From Paenibacillus cellulosilyticus (GTDB lineage: Bacteria; Bacillota; Bacilli; Paenibacillales; Paenibacillaceae): a DNA stretch of 64,000 bases. The position numbers and the translations under genes were made by a program. Below, one piece after another: positions 45,657-53,297 of the stretch (positions are counted from its first letter, which is position 1; every line of letters starts with the position of its first letter). The stretch spans positions 517,634 to 581,633 of the forward strand of contig NZ_QGTQ01000001.1 in the NCBI RefSeq assembly GCF_003182255.1, read 5' to 3'. The notes beneath the pieces are model-generated. The model was not told the DNA's origin and did no database searches. It saw nothing but the letters and a program-made list of their open reading frames with translations.

Positions 45657-46625
45657 TTAGTTGTTGTATAGATGACATGCGATATAACGATTCTCGGAAA
45701 CCTGAAGCCACTCCGGTTGAATGCTGCTGCACTGTGGCATAGCTTTCGGACAACGAGTATGAAACACGCAGCCTGACGGTGCGTTACGCGGACTCGGAAC
45801 TTCCCCGGAGAGTACAATTCTCTCTCTTCGTTTGTCCGGATCCGGCTGAGGAATAGCAGAGATAAGCGCCTCCGTATAAGGATGAAGCGGATTGGAGAAT
45901 AATTGTTCCGAAGGTCCGGTCTCCATCATCTTCCCTAAGTACATGACCCCGACATGATCGCTAATGTAACGAACAACCGATAAATCATGCGAAATAAACA
46001 GATACGTGAGCGATAGACGACTTTGCAAATCCTGCAGCAGCGTCAGCACCTGCGCCTGAATCGATACATCCAGCGCCGATACCGGCTCATCGAACACGAC
46101 GAATTGGGGCTCAAGAATAAGCGCCCGGGCAATGCCGACCCGTTGGCGCTGTCCTCCCGACAATTCATAAGGATACCGAAGGGCATGTTGTGGCGTTAGA
46201 CCAACAACCTCCAGTATTTCATCTACCTTCTTCGTTATCGTCTCAGCGGAATAGCTGTAATGGGTGCGAAGCGGCTCCTCCAGCGTGCGGCGGACGGTCC
46301 ATCTGGGGTCCAAGGAACCAAACGGATCCTGGAACACAATCTGCATATCCGTCTTAAGCTTCCTCATGGATTCTGTGCCGAGTGCCATAATGTCTTGTCC
46401 ATTAAAAATGATGCTTCCGGACGTAGGCTCAATCAATCGCAGCATCGTTTTTCCGAGCGTTGTTTTGCCGGAGCCCGATTCTCCTACGATCGCGAACGTT
46501 TTCCCCTTCTCGATGGCAAGAGATATCCCATCTAAGGCTTTAACCGTGTTGCTCATGCGGCCGAACAAGCCTGTCTTCGCAGCGTAATGTTTTTTTAAAT
46601 CTTTTATCTCAAGAATAGGCAACAT
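45657..46625 (-). CDS. Oligopeptide/dipeptide ABC transporter ATPase (OppF/DppF type)
   Basis: Walker A GESGSGKTT, signature LSGGQRQRVGIARAL, Walker B FVVFDEPVSALD, H-loop FISHDLSVV; the C-terminal oligo-HPY zinc or Fe-S-like cysteine region is present (SGCVFHTRCPKAMPQCSSIQ). The ATG at 46625 has GGGAGG 6 nt upstream and overlaps the OppD-like gene by 17 nt. Confidence 0.92.
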   Translation of the reverse strand: MLPILEIKDLKKHYAAKTGLFGRMSNTVKALDGISLAIEKGKTFAIVGESGSGKTTLGKTMLRLIEPTSGSIIFNGQDIMALGTESMRKLKTDMQIVFQDPFGSLDPRWTVRRTLEEPLRTHYSYSAETITKKVDEILEVVGLTPQHALRYPYELSGGQRQRVGIARALILEPQFVVFDEPVSALDVSIQAQVLTLLQDLQSRLSLTYLFISHDLSVVRYISDHVGVMYLGKMMETGPSEQLFSNPLHPYTEALISAIPQPDPDKRRERIVLSGEVPSPRNAPSGCVFHTRCPKAMPQCSSIQPEWLQVSENRYIACHLYNN

Positions 46626-47598
46626 TCGTAACCTCCCTATAGAGATGGCACTTGCAGCTATGACCGTCATTCATGTCATAAAAGGCAGGGTCGATATGCT
46701 CACACACGTCCATCTTAGAAGGACACCTTGAAGCAAATCGGCATCCGGCGGCAAATTCTGATGGATGAGGAACTTGTCCAGCTATCGCTTGCAGGCGCTC
46801 CATCTCTCCTGAGAATTGAGGCATGGAATTCAATAGACCGACTGTATAAGGATGCTTAGGGTTCTTAAACAGCGATTGGACATCCCCTTGCTCGACGATT
46901 TGTCCTGCATACATGACGCATACCCGATCACAAGTTTCGGCCACTACCCCAAGATCGTGGGTAATGAGAATGATCGCTGTTCCCCGTACCTTCTGGAGCT
47001 TCCTCATGAGATCAAGAATTTGGGCCTGTATCGTAACGTCTAGTGCCGTTGTCGGTTCATCTGCGATCAGAATCTCCGGGTTGGATGCCATGGCCATTGC
47101 AATCATCACCCGCTGGCGCATACCGCCGGATAATTGATGAGGATAAACCTCCATAATCTGTTCCGGTGAAGATATACCGACTTCGCTTAGCAATTCAATC
47201 GATTGCTGGTGCGCTTCTTTCTTGCCCTTCTTCGAATGCTGACGTATCGATTCCCGAATTTGGCGGCCAATCTTAAAGACCGGATTCAGGGCCGTCATCG
47301 GCTCCTGAAAGATCGTAGCAATTTGATTGCCGCGAACTTTTTGCATCTGGGATTCAGACATATCTAACAGACTCTGGCCGCGTAGACGTATATCCCCTTC
47401 TACTACACGAGCCAGCCCGCTGGGCAATAATCGCATAACGGATAAGGACGTTACACTCTTCCCGCTTCCCGACTCCCCAACAATTCCAAGCGTTTGTCCC
47501 GATTCAAGCGCCAGACTAATGCCGCTTACCACCCGAATCGGACCCGAAGCATTGGCGAATTCGATAGACAATTGATCTATTTCCAAAAGCTTCGTCAT
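46609..47598 (-). CDS. Oligopeptide/dipeptide ABC transporter ATPase (OppD/DppD type)
   Basis: Walker [10 protein letters not shown], signature [15 protein letters not shown], Walker [14 protein letters not shown]-terminal cysteine cluster ([20 protein letters not shown]). The ATG at 47598 has GGGAGG 7 nt upstream. A terminator separates it from the binding-protein gene, so the two ATPases are probably made at a lower level. Confidence 0.92.
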   Translation of the reverse strand: MTKLLEIDQLSIEFANASGPIRVVSGISLALESGQTLGIVGESGSGKSVTSLSVMRLLPSGLARVVEGDIRLRGQSLLDMSESQMQKVRGNQIATIFQEPMTALNPVFKIGRQIRESIRQHSKKGKKEAHQQSIELLSEVGISSPEQIMEVYPHQLSGGMRQRVMIAMAMASNPEILIADEPTTALDVTIQAQILDLMRKLQKVRGTAIILITHDLGVVAETCDRVCVMYAGQIVEQGDVQSLFKNPKHPYTVGLLNSMPQFSGEMERLQAIAGQVPHPSEFAAGCRFASRCPSKMDVCEHIDPAFYDMNDGHSCKCHLYREVTNVAYS

Positions 47599-47631
47599 AC
47601 CCGTGCCTCCCTTAAGCATGTAAAAGTAGAC

Positions 47632-47657
47632 AAGACCCCCTTAGGCTCGGGGGTCTT
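47632..47657 (-). terminator. Intra-operon terminator after the binding-protein gene
   Basis: AAGACCCCC (47632-47640) pairs with GGGGGTCTT (47649-47657). The minus-strand tail has only short T runs, consistent with partial read-through. Confidence 0.65.
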
Positions 47658-47661
47658 CTCC

Positions 47662-49266
47662 TTATTTGTACAGTGAGCTGAAACGAGCGATCTCGTCTGG
47701 GTAGAAGATATAGCCCTTTACATCCTTGCTAATTCCGACAATAAGATTGCTCTCATACAGGTACGCCCACGGTGAATCAGCCGTAACCTGTTTCTGAACT
47801 TGTTTGTAGAGCTCTGCACGCTTCGCATCATCCGGTTCTACATTGGCCTGCGCTAACAGGTCATCGACCGTCTTGCTCGAGTAGCCGGTGTAGTTAGAAG
47901 CGCCATTGCTTTCTAGCAGGAATCCGTAGTGATAGGAAGGATCATTGACCAAGGAAGTATACTTGCCCAGGTATGCTGCTGCTTTCTTATTGTTGATCAG
48001 CTCGCGGTATTGCGCAGGCGCGACCTTATTAATGTTTAATGTAACGCCAATTTTCTCAAGCTCCGCTTTGAGCAGAACCGCGATGTCCTCGTAATCTTGC
48101 GTGGAAGAGTTAACCGTCAGGTCAAAGGTAAAGCCATTCTCATAGCCTGCTTCCTTAAGCAGCGCTTTTGCTTTCTCCAAATCGTATTTGTACTCGTAGC
48201 CTTCAGCGGTGTAATCCGGCGATTTGCTCGAAATCGAGCTTAGCAGCGGAGCCGCTTGACCGTATGCAACATCTTGGATGAGCTTGTTTTGATCAATTAC
48301 ATAGTTAATGGCTTGTCGTACTTTCAGCTGGTCGAACGGCTTGAAATTAGCGTTCATGCCAAGGTAAACAATTCGGTTCGAGGACTCCGAGTTAATCGTC
48401 ACGTTATCGTTCTTAGACAGACTTTCTACGTCCTTAGCCGGAATATCGAAAGCGACATCAACTTCCCCTTTTTGAAGGAACAATTCACGGTTGGAAGCTT
48501 CCGCTACAAATTTAATAACGATCTTCTCAACCTTTGGCGCACCATTCCAGTAATCCTTGTTCGCTACGAATACCGCTTCTGTTGCCGGATCCCATTTCTC
48601 CAGCTTATAAGCACCGGAGCCTGCGGAGTGCGTCGTCAAATAATCATCAGCGTTGTTCTTGGCAATGGACGGATCAACGATAGAGAACGAGAAGGTCGCC
48701 AAGTATTTCAGGAACAAGTGATTAGGCGCACCGAGCTTAAACGCTACGGTTTTATCGTCAATTTTGGTAACCGACTTAATGTTAGCAAGCGTGTAGGCAC
48801 TGCCGCCTTCACCTTTCGTCTGTACGCGTTCGAACGAATACACGACTGCATCGGCATTCACAGGTTCGCCGCTTTGGAATTTCACACCATCCCGCAGCGT
48901 GAATGTATAGGTCGTTAAATCATCGGAAATTGTCCAAGACTCAGCTAGAGAAGGCACGATTTGATCGGTACGCCCCATCGTTTTGCCGTCGACTTCTTCC
49001 GTTCCGCTCGTAACCAACTGATCATATAGAGCGAACGCGTAGGAAGCAGAGGTCAAATCACCAGCATCATGCGGGTCCATCGTTTGTCCTGCACCTTGCG
49101 AATAGGCAAGCGTAATTGTTTTCCCTGCTGCGGATTCCGTAGATGCTGTCGTCGATTGTCCATCCGTGCTGGCAGTATCGTTGGAATTTGAGTTTTTGGC
49201 GCAGCCCGCTAGAAGCAGTACAACGAGTAATGCTGCAATAAGGACGTTAAACTTTTTCTGTGTCAC
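47662..49266 (-). CDS. Peptide-type ABC transporter substrate-binding lipoprotein (SBP_bac_5)
   Basis: Signal peptide with lipobox LLAGC. The DppA/OppA fold is evident: TMDPHDAGDLTSAS, LRDGVKFQSGEPVNADAVVY and GSGAYKLEKWDPATEAVFVA. About 535 residues. I prefer a GTG start at 49266, 8 nt after GGGAG, to the TTG five codons earlier. Substrate could be peptides, but nickel or opine types share this fold. Confidence 0.9.
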   Translation of the reverse strand: MTQKKFNVLIAALLVVLLLAGCAKNSNSNDTASTDGQSTTASTESAAGKTITLAYSQGAGQTMDPHDAGDLTSASYAFALYDQLVTSGTEEVDGKTMGRTDQIVPSLAESWTISDDLTTYTFTLRDGVKFQSGEPVNADAVVYSFERVQTKGEGGSAYTLANIKSVTKIDDKTVAFKLGAPNHLFLKYLATFSFSIVDPSIAKNNADDYLTTHSAGSGAYKLEKWDPATEAVFVANKDYWNGAPKVEKIVIKFVAEASNRELFLQKGEVDVAFDIPAKDVESLSKNDNVTINSESSNRIVYLGMNANFKPFDQLKVRQAINYVIDQNKLIQDVAYGQAAPLLSSISSKSPDYTAEGYEYKYDLEKAKALLKEAGYENGFTFDLTVNSSTQDYEDIAVLLKAELEKIGVTLNINKVAPAQYRELINNKKAAAYLGKYTSLVNDPSYHYGFLLESNGASNYTGYSSKTVDDLLAQANVEPDDAKRAELYKQVQKQVTADSPWAYLYESNLIVGISKDVKGYIFYPDEIARFSSLYK

Positions 49267-49288
49267 AACTTCCACTCCCAATCGTTAT

Positions 49289-50137
49289 TTATTTGTGTCT
49301 TGGCGAGCGCCCATGTGGATCAAGCGCATCCCTCAGTCCGTCTCCGAGTAAAATAAAGCCGAATATCGTTGTAGCGATTGCGATGCCAGGGAAGAACGTC
49401 ATCCACCATTCACCTGACATAATATAATCGCGTCCGTATGAGATCATCGCTCCCCATTCAGCGGTAGGAGGCCTAACGCCTAACCCGAGAAAGCTTAGAC
49501 TGGACGTGATTAACACGGCAGAACCAAGGCCAAGCGTAATTTGGACAATTAAAGGGGCAAGCGCATTAGGTAAGATGTGTTGAAAAATAATAGCGGTATG
49601 CCGAACGCCCAACGCTCTGCTGGCTTCAATAAATTCCTTTTCCTTGATCACCACGGTTTGCCCATACATCAATCTTGCGAATTCCGGCATCGCTACAATG
49701 CCTACCGCAAGCAGTGCGCCGAGAAGCCCCGGGCCTATGGATGCGGCAAGCGCCATCGCCAGAATCAGCGACGGAAAGGCCAATAAAGTATCCATCATAC
49801 GCATGATGATATTTCCGACTTTTCCTCCGAAGTAGCCCGCAATAGCTCCGAGCGGAATTCCAGCGACGCAAGCGATGCCTATCGCTAAGACCCCCGTCCA
49901 TAAGGTGACTCGGGCGCCATAGAGAATGCGGCTGAAAATGTCTCTGCCAAAATTATCGGTGCCAAACCAATGCGCCATATTCGGTGATTGCAGTTTATCT
50001 TCCGTTCGTATTCCATTCGGATCGTAAGGCGCGATCCAAGGGGCAAGCAAAGCCAGCACAACCCATAGGAGGATGAATACTAATCCAACTAATAATAGCC
50101 GCCGTTGCAACAATGTTCTCCATAGTGATCTATTCAT
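49289..50137 (-). CDS. ABC transporter permease (DppC/OppC type)
   Basis: Six hydrophobic segments, an N-terminal OppC_N stretch (LLAPWIAPYDPNGIRTEDKL, HWFGTDNFGRDIFSRILYGA) and the coupling loop EASRALGVRHTAIIFQHILP. Overlaps the upstream permease gene by 8 nt. Confidence 0.92.
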   Translation of the reverse strand: MNRSLWRTLLQRRLLLVGLVFILLWVVLALLAPWIAPYDPNGIRTEDKLQSPNMAHWFGTDNFGRDIFSRILYGARVTLWTGVLAIGIACVAGIPLGAIAGYFGGKVGNIIMRMMDTLLAFPSLILAMALAASIGPGLLGALLAVGIVAMPEFARLMYGQTVVIKEKEFIEASRALGVRHTAIIFQHILPNALAPLIVQITLGLGSAVLITSSLSFLGLGVRPPTAEWGAMISYGRDYIMSGEWWMTFFPGIAIATTIFGFILLGDGLRDALDPHGRSPRHK

Positions 50138-51140
50138 ATCTCACCCGAGGATCCAGTACCCCATATAGCAGTTCTACGACAAGATTGATAAGTCCATACA
50201 ATACCGCACTAATGAGCGTCATCGCTTGAATAGGTGCATAGTCTGCAGAAAGAATCGATTCCGTGACGTAACTACCTATTCCCGGCCATACGAAGATCGT
50301 CTCAATAATGACAGCCCCGCCAAGCAGCGCACCGAATTGAAGGCCGATTACCGTTAGGGTAGGTATTAAGGAATTAATAAGACCATGCTTATAAATAACA
50401 GCCCGTTCCGATAATCCTTTGGCCTTCGCCGTTCTCATAAAATCTTGCCGGATAACTTCAAGCATGCTCGCTCGAATCATTTTCGTCACGATTGCCATTG
50501 TACTCATGCTCAGACAGATTGCAGGCAGTAATAGATGATGCAGAGAACTTTTCAATGCAACGAGGTCCCCGCTCAATAAGCTGTCCGCTATGTATAAGCC
50601 TGTTATATGGGTTGGTGGATTAATATTGCCGCTAATCCGTCCTATCGGGGCAGGCAGCCAACCGAGCTTGGAATAGAACAGCGTAATAAGCAGCAGACCA
50701 AGCCAGAAAATCGGAACCGATGTTCCAATAATGGAGAGCACGCGGGAAATATGGTCAACGATAGAATTTTGCTTGGATGCCGCAACAATCCCAAGCGGCA
50801 CTGCAACGATTAATGCTATAGCCATGCTCGCTAATGTAAGCTCTAATGTGGCAGGGAAACGTGAGGCGAAATCTGAAGCAACCGAATGCCCCGTGTGCCA
50901 AGCAAACCCCAAATCTCCCCTAAACAATTGCTTCATATAGTCCCATAGCTGAATGAACAACGGTTCATTGAAACCGTACTCCTCGCGAACCTTATCCACG
51001 AACTCCGGAAGCGCTTGTTCTCCCGTAATCATCAATGCGGGATCACCTGGCAAAACCCTTGTTAAGATGAACGTGATAATGATAATTCCGGCGACGCTAG
51101 GAATCATCATTGCTATACGTTTCAGCACGTATCGCGGCAC
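50130..51140 (-). CDS. ABC transporter permease (DppB/OppB type)
   Basis: Six hydrophobic segments; N-terminus RYVLKRIAMMIPSVAGIIII and the coupling loop RTAKAKGLSERAVIYKHGLI are typical of DppB. Follows the TetR gene after 36 nt on the same strand, so the regulator heads the operon. Confidence 0.92.
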   Translation of the reverse strand: MPRYVLKRIAMMIPSVAGIIIITFILTRVLPGDPALMITGEQALPEFVDKVREEYGFNEPLFIQLWDYMKQLFRGDLGFAWHTGHSVASDFASRFPATLELTLASMAIALIVAVPLGIVAASKQNSIVDHISRVLSIIGTSVPIFWLGLLLITLFYSKLGWLPAPIGRISGNINPPTHITGLYIADSLLSGDLVALKSSLHHLLLPAICLSMSTMAIVTKMIRASMLEVIRQDFMRTAKAKGLSERAVIYKHGLINSLIPTLTVIGLQFGALLGGAVIIETIFVWPGIGSYVTESILSADYAPIQAMTLISAVLYGLINLVVELLYGVLDPRVRYE

Positions 51141-51176
51141 TCACATCATCCTCCTTATACGTACAGTTGTCTGTTG

Positions 51177-51806
51177 TCATACTCCCAACAATCCGAAAAA
51201 TTCAAAATGAACGGTTTCCGCGGCTAGTTCTTCCACCGTTCGCTCTGCCAATTTGGAATTGGGAAGGACAGGACCAAACAACCACCTTGCTACCGTTCCC
51301 TCGATTAGGCTCATCAGTAACGCTGCACGCATATGGAAATCTATAGATGCGGGCAGCATGCCTAGTTCCACCGCACGCTCGATATTACGTTTGAACGCCT
51401 CTTCCATCTCGATGCGCGTTTCCCGAAATGCATTACGAATGGCTTCTTCTTCTCCATTGCCCGTAATCAGCAATTCCATAAAGTACCGATTCTCCTGAGC
51501 AAACCTAAAGATATCGGCCAGTAGACGCTGTGAGCCTTGAACCATCTCCTGAACAGTTCCTTCTCCAGTGCGATAGCCTTTGCCTATGACTTCAAGCAGC
51601 TGCTGCCTGCCTTGTTCAATAATCTCCAGCGCTATCGCTTCCTTGCTCTTGAAATACCAATAGAACGTTCCCTGCGCTACTCCAGCTTCATTAACGATTT
51701 CAGAGATTTTGGTGTTCTGGTAGCCATACTTGGCAAATCTCTCTACCGCAATCTCCATTAATTGAAGCTTTCTCGTATCCCGCAATGTAGGCTGCTTATC
51801 ATTCAT
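51177..51806 (-). CDS. TetR-family regulator heading the peptide transporter operon
   Basis: HTH in residues 10-58 (YGYQNTKISEIVNEAGVAQG, FYWYFKSKEAIALEII) and a C-terminal domain with a hydrophobic pocket of 150 residues. A 7-2-7 palindrome lies just downstream of its -10 element, as in an autorepressed promoter. It probably represses the whole operon, including the OsmC gene at the far end. The inducer is unknown. Confidence 0.9.
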   Translation of the reverse strand: MNDKQPTLRDTRKLQLMEIAVERFAKYGYQNTKISEIVNEAGVAQGTFYWYFKSKEAIALEIIEQGRQQLLEVIGKGYRTGEGTVQEMVQGSQRLLADIFRFAQENRYFMELLITGNGEEEAIRNAFRETRIEMEEAFKRNIERAVELGMLPASIDFHMRAALLMSLIEGTVARWLFGPVLPNSKLAERTVEELAAETVHFEFFGLLGV

Positions 51807-51828
51807 TCGACCATAATCCCCTTCCAGA

Positions 51829-51883
51829 TTGACTGGTCAGTCAATTATTTTTATATCATATAGGCTTACTCGGATTATGTCAA
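51829..51883 (-). promoter_or_regulatory. Promoter and TetR operator of the transporter operon
   Basis: Minus strand TTGACA (51878-51883), 17 bp, TATGAT (51855-51860): near consensus. The palindrome TTGACTG-GT-CAGTCAA (51829-51844) covers the start of the transcript. Confidence 0.85.
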
Positions 51884-51978
51884 CAATTACAAAATTTTTG
51901 TCCAATTATGGTTATCCAAGCATGATTGGGAAGATACGACGATCGTTCTGAGCCCTGGATTTTCCTTTATGTAAAAAG

Positions 51979-52027
51979 AAAATGCTCGACCGCTGCACAC
52001 ATTCAGGCGCGCATAATCGAGCATTTT
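51979..52027 (-). terminator. Terminator of the HupE-like gene (degenerate copy)
   Basis: AAAATGCTCGA (51979-51989) pairs with TCGAGCATTTT (52017-52027); T-rich tail on the minus strand. Confidence 0.7.
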
Positions 52028-52050
52028 ATCCAAAATAATCAGAAATAATC

Positions 52051-53127
52051 TTACAAGTAGGCATCTGTAAGCAAGAGAACCAGTCCGCCCAAGGCTATTG
52101 CGCTCAAGGCCGCTGGAACAGCCCGCTTGAAGCGTTGAGCAAATCGGCTTGCTGGATAGGCAATTAGTGCAGCGAGCACAAGTCCGGCTTCGATTCCCAC
52201 TAGGAAGGAAACAGTCGCGTCCGCGATCAAGCTTCCGCTCAGATTCGATCCGGACAGCACTTGACCGAATTGGAAGCCGAAGAGGAGTCCGAATGCCGCA
52301 GACAGCCAGAGGAGAGGCTTCTCGTTGCGGGATAAGAGAATGTGCAGGGCCGTATAGAGAATGCCCAGCGCAGCCGTCACGTCAACGAAAGAATCGGGCA
52401 GCATTACAATCTTAAGCACGCTTAGGAGCAAAGTCGGCACCAGAGCCGCAGCGAACGTTCCCACGATCAGTAAAGCCCGCTTGAGAGTACGGCTTCCAAT
52501 AATAAGCGCTATGACGAGCAGAGCTGCTCCGGGCGTTGTTCCCACATGTTTCAAGCCGAGCTTCAAATACGTTGCCATCGCGTAAGACGGACTCATCTGT
52601 CCCGCTTCCAACGTTCGGAGATCGCTTACGATGACCCCCGTCTTCTGCAAATCCCCTAGAGACAGGTCCACATAGTTGACATGCCATTGATCCCCGTCAT
52701 AGACAAGCTCGTAGTCAAGCTTGAATTGCAGAGGAGCATGCCCAATCGGATACTCCAGAATCGCTTCAGCGAACTTCTGAGTCTCGCCTTCCACCTCGGT
52801 GCCGTGAAGCTGCGTCAATCTTCCTTGGAGTGGGAGACCGTCGGCATACAGCTTAATCTTGGAAAGCAGGAGGGCTTCGACTTCCTTCTTCGAGTTTGAA
52901 TAGAATCGATCCAATACTTCAGGTGTTTCGGAACTGATGTCCGGGTCTTCCGGCGTTGCCGTCGTGCGCAAGTCATAGAGGTCTATCTTCAAGGAATAGC
53001 GGATCATTCCATGCTCATACGTAATGTCCGAATAAGCTAGGCTGCTATTGGTGTGGGCCTCCACGGCAGATGGCAGCAAACCAAGCAATGCGATTGGGAA
53101 TAGCAGAAGCAGAATCCATCTTCTCAT
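52051..53127 (-). CDS. HupE/UreJ_2-like membrane protein that has lost its histidine motifs
   Basis: A signal peptide (cleavage near AVEAH) leads to an extracellular domain of about 170 residues and then six to seven hydrophobic segments. The layout and sequence rhythm match the intact HupE-like protein at 56135-57295, but the metal motifs have decayed: where that one has GINHILSGYDHLLFL, this one has GLKHVGTTPGAALLV; AHSITL becomes ALVPTL; FGLVHGMGFA becomes FGLLFGFQFG. It may be a non-transporting or altered partner. Start at 53127 (GAGGA about 10 nt upstream) is preferred to an ATG 11 codons earlier without ribosome site. Confidence 0.75.
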   Translation of the reverse strand: MRRWILLLLFPIALLGLLPSAVEAHTNSSLAYSDITYEHGMIRYSLKIDLYDLRTTATPEDPDISSETPEVLDRFYSNSKKEVEALLLSKIKLYADGLPLQGRLTQLHGTEVEGETQKFAEAILEYPIGHAPLQFKLDYELVYDGDQWHVNYVDLSLGDLQKTGVIVSDLRTLEAGQMSPSYAMATYLKLGLKHVGTTPGAALLVIALIIGSRTLKRALLIVGTFAAALVPTLLLSVLKIVMLPDSFVDVTAALGILYTALHILLSRNEKPLLWLSAAFGLLFGFQFGQVLSGSNLSGSLIADATVSFLVGIEAGLVLAALIAYPASRFAQRFKRAVPAALSAIALGGLVLLLTDAYL

Positions 53128-53297
53128 CGTAAACTTGTCCTCGCAATCTTCTTCTCTCATGCAGTACGTTAATTAATTTACGAAATTAATGTTTACACTG
53201 GGTTAATTTTAATAGTGATCTTTGTTAATACTTCCAAGTTACATTGTCATAGTTATGTTTGTTTAGCATGTACATATTATTAAGAGGTGAAGTATGA

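Noticed and set aside
53169-53208. TTTACA-N5-TTAATT upstream of the phosphatase as a PhoP box
   Set aside because: Only one pair of hexamers is in register; the four-repeat pattern expected for PhoP was not found, and the region is simply AT-rich.
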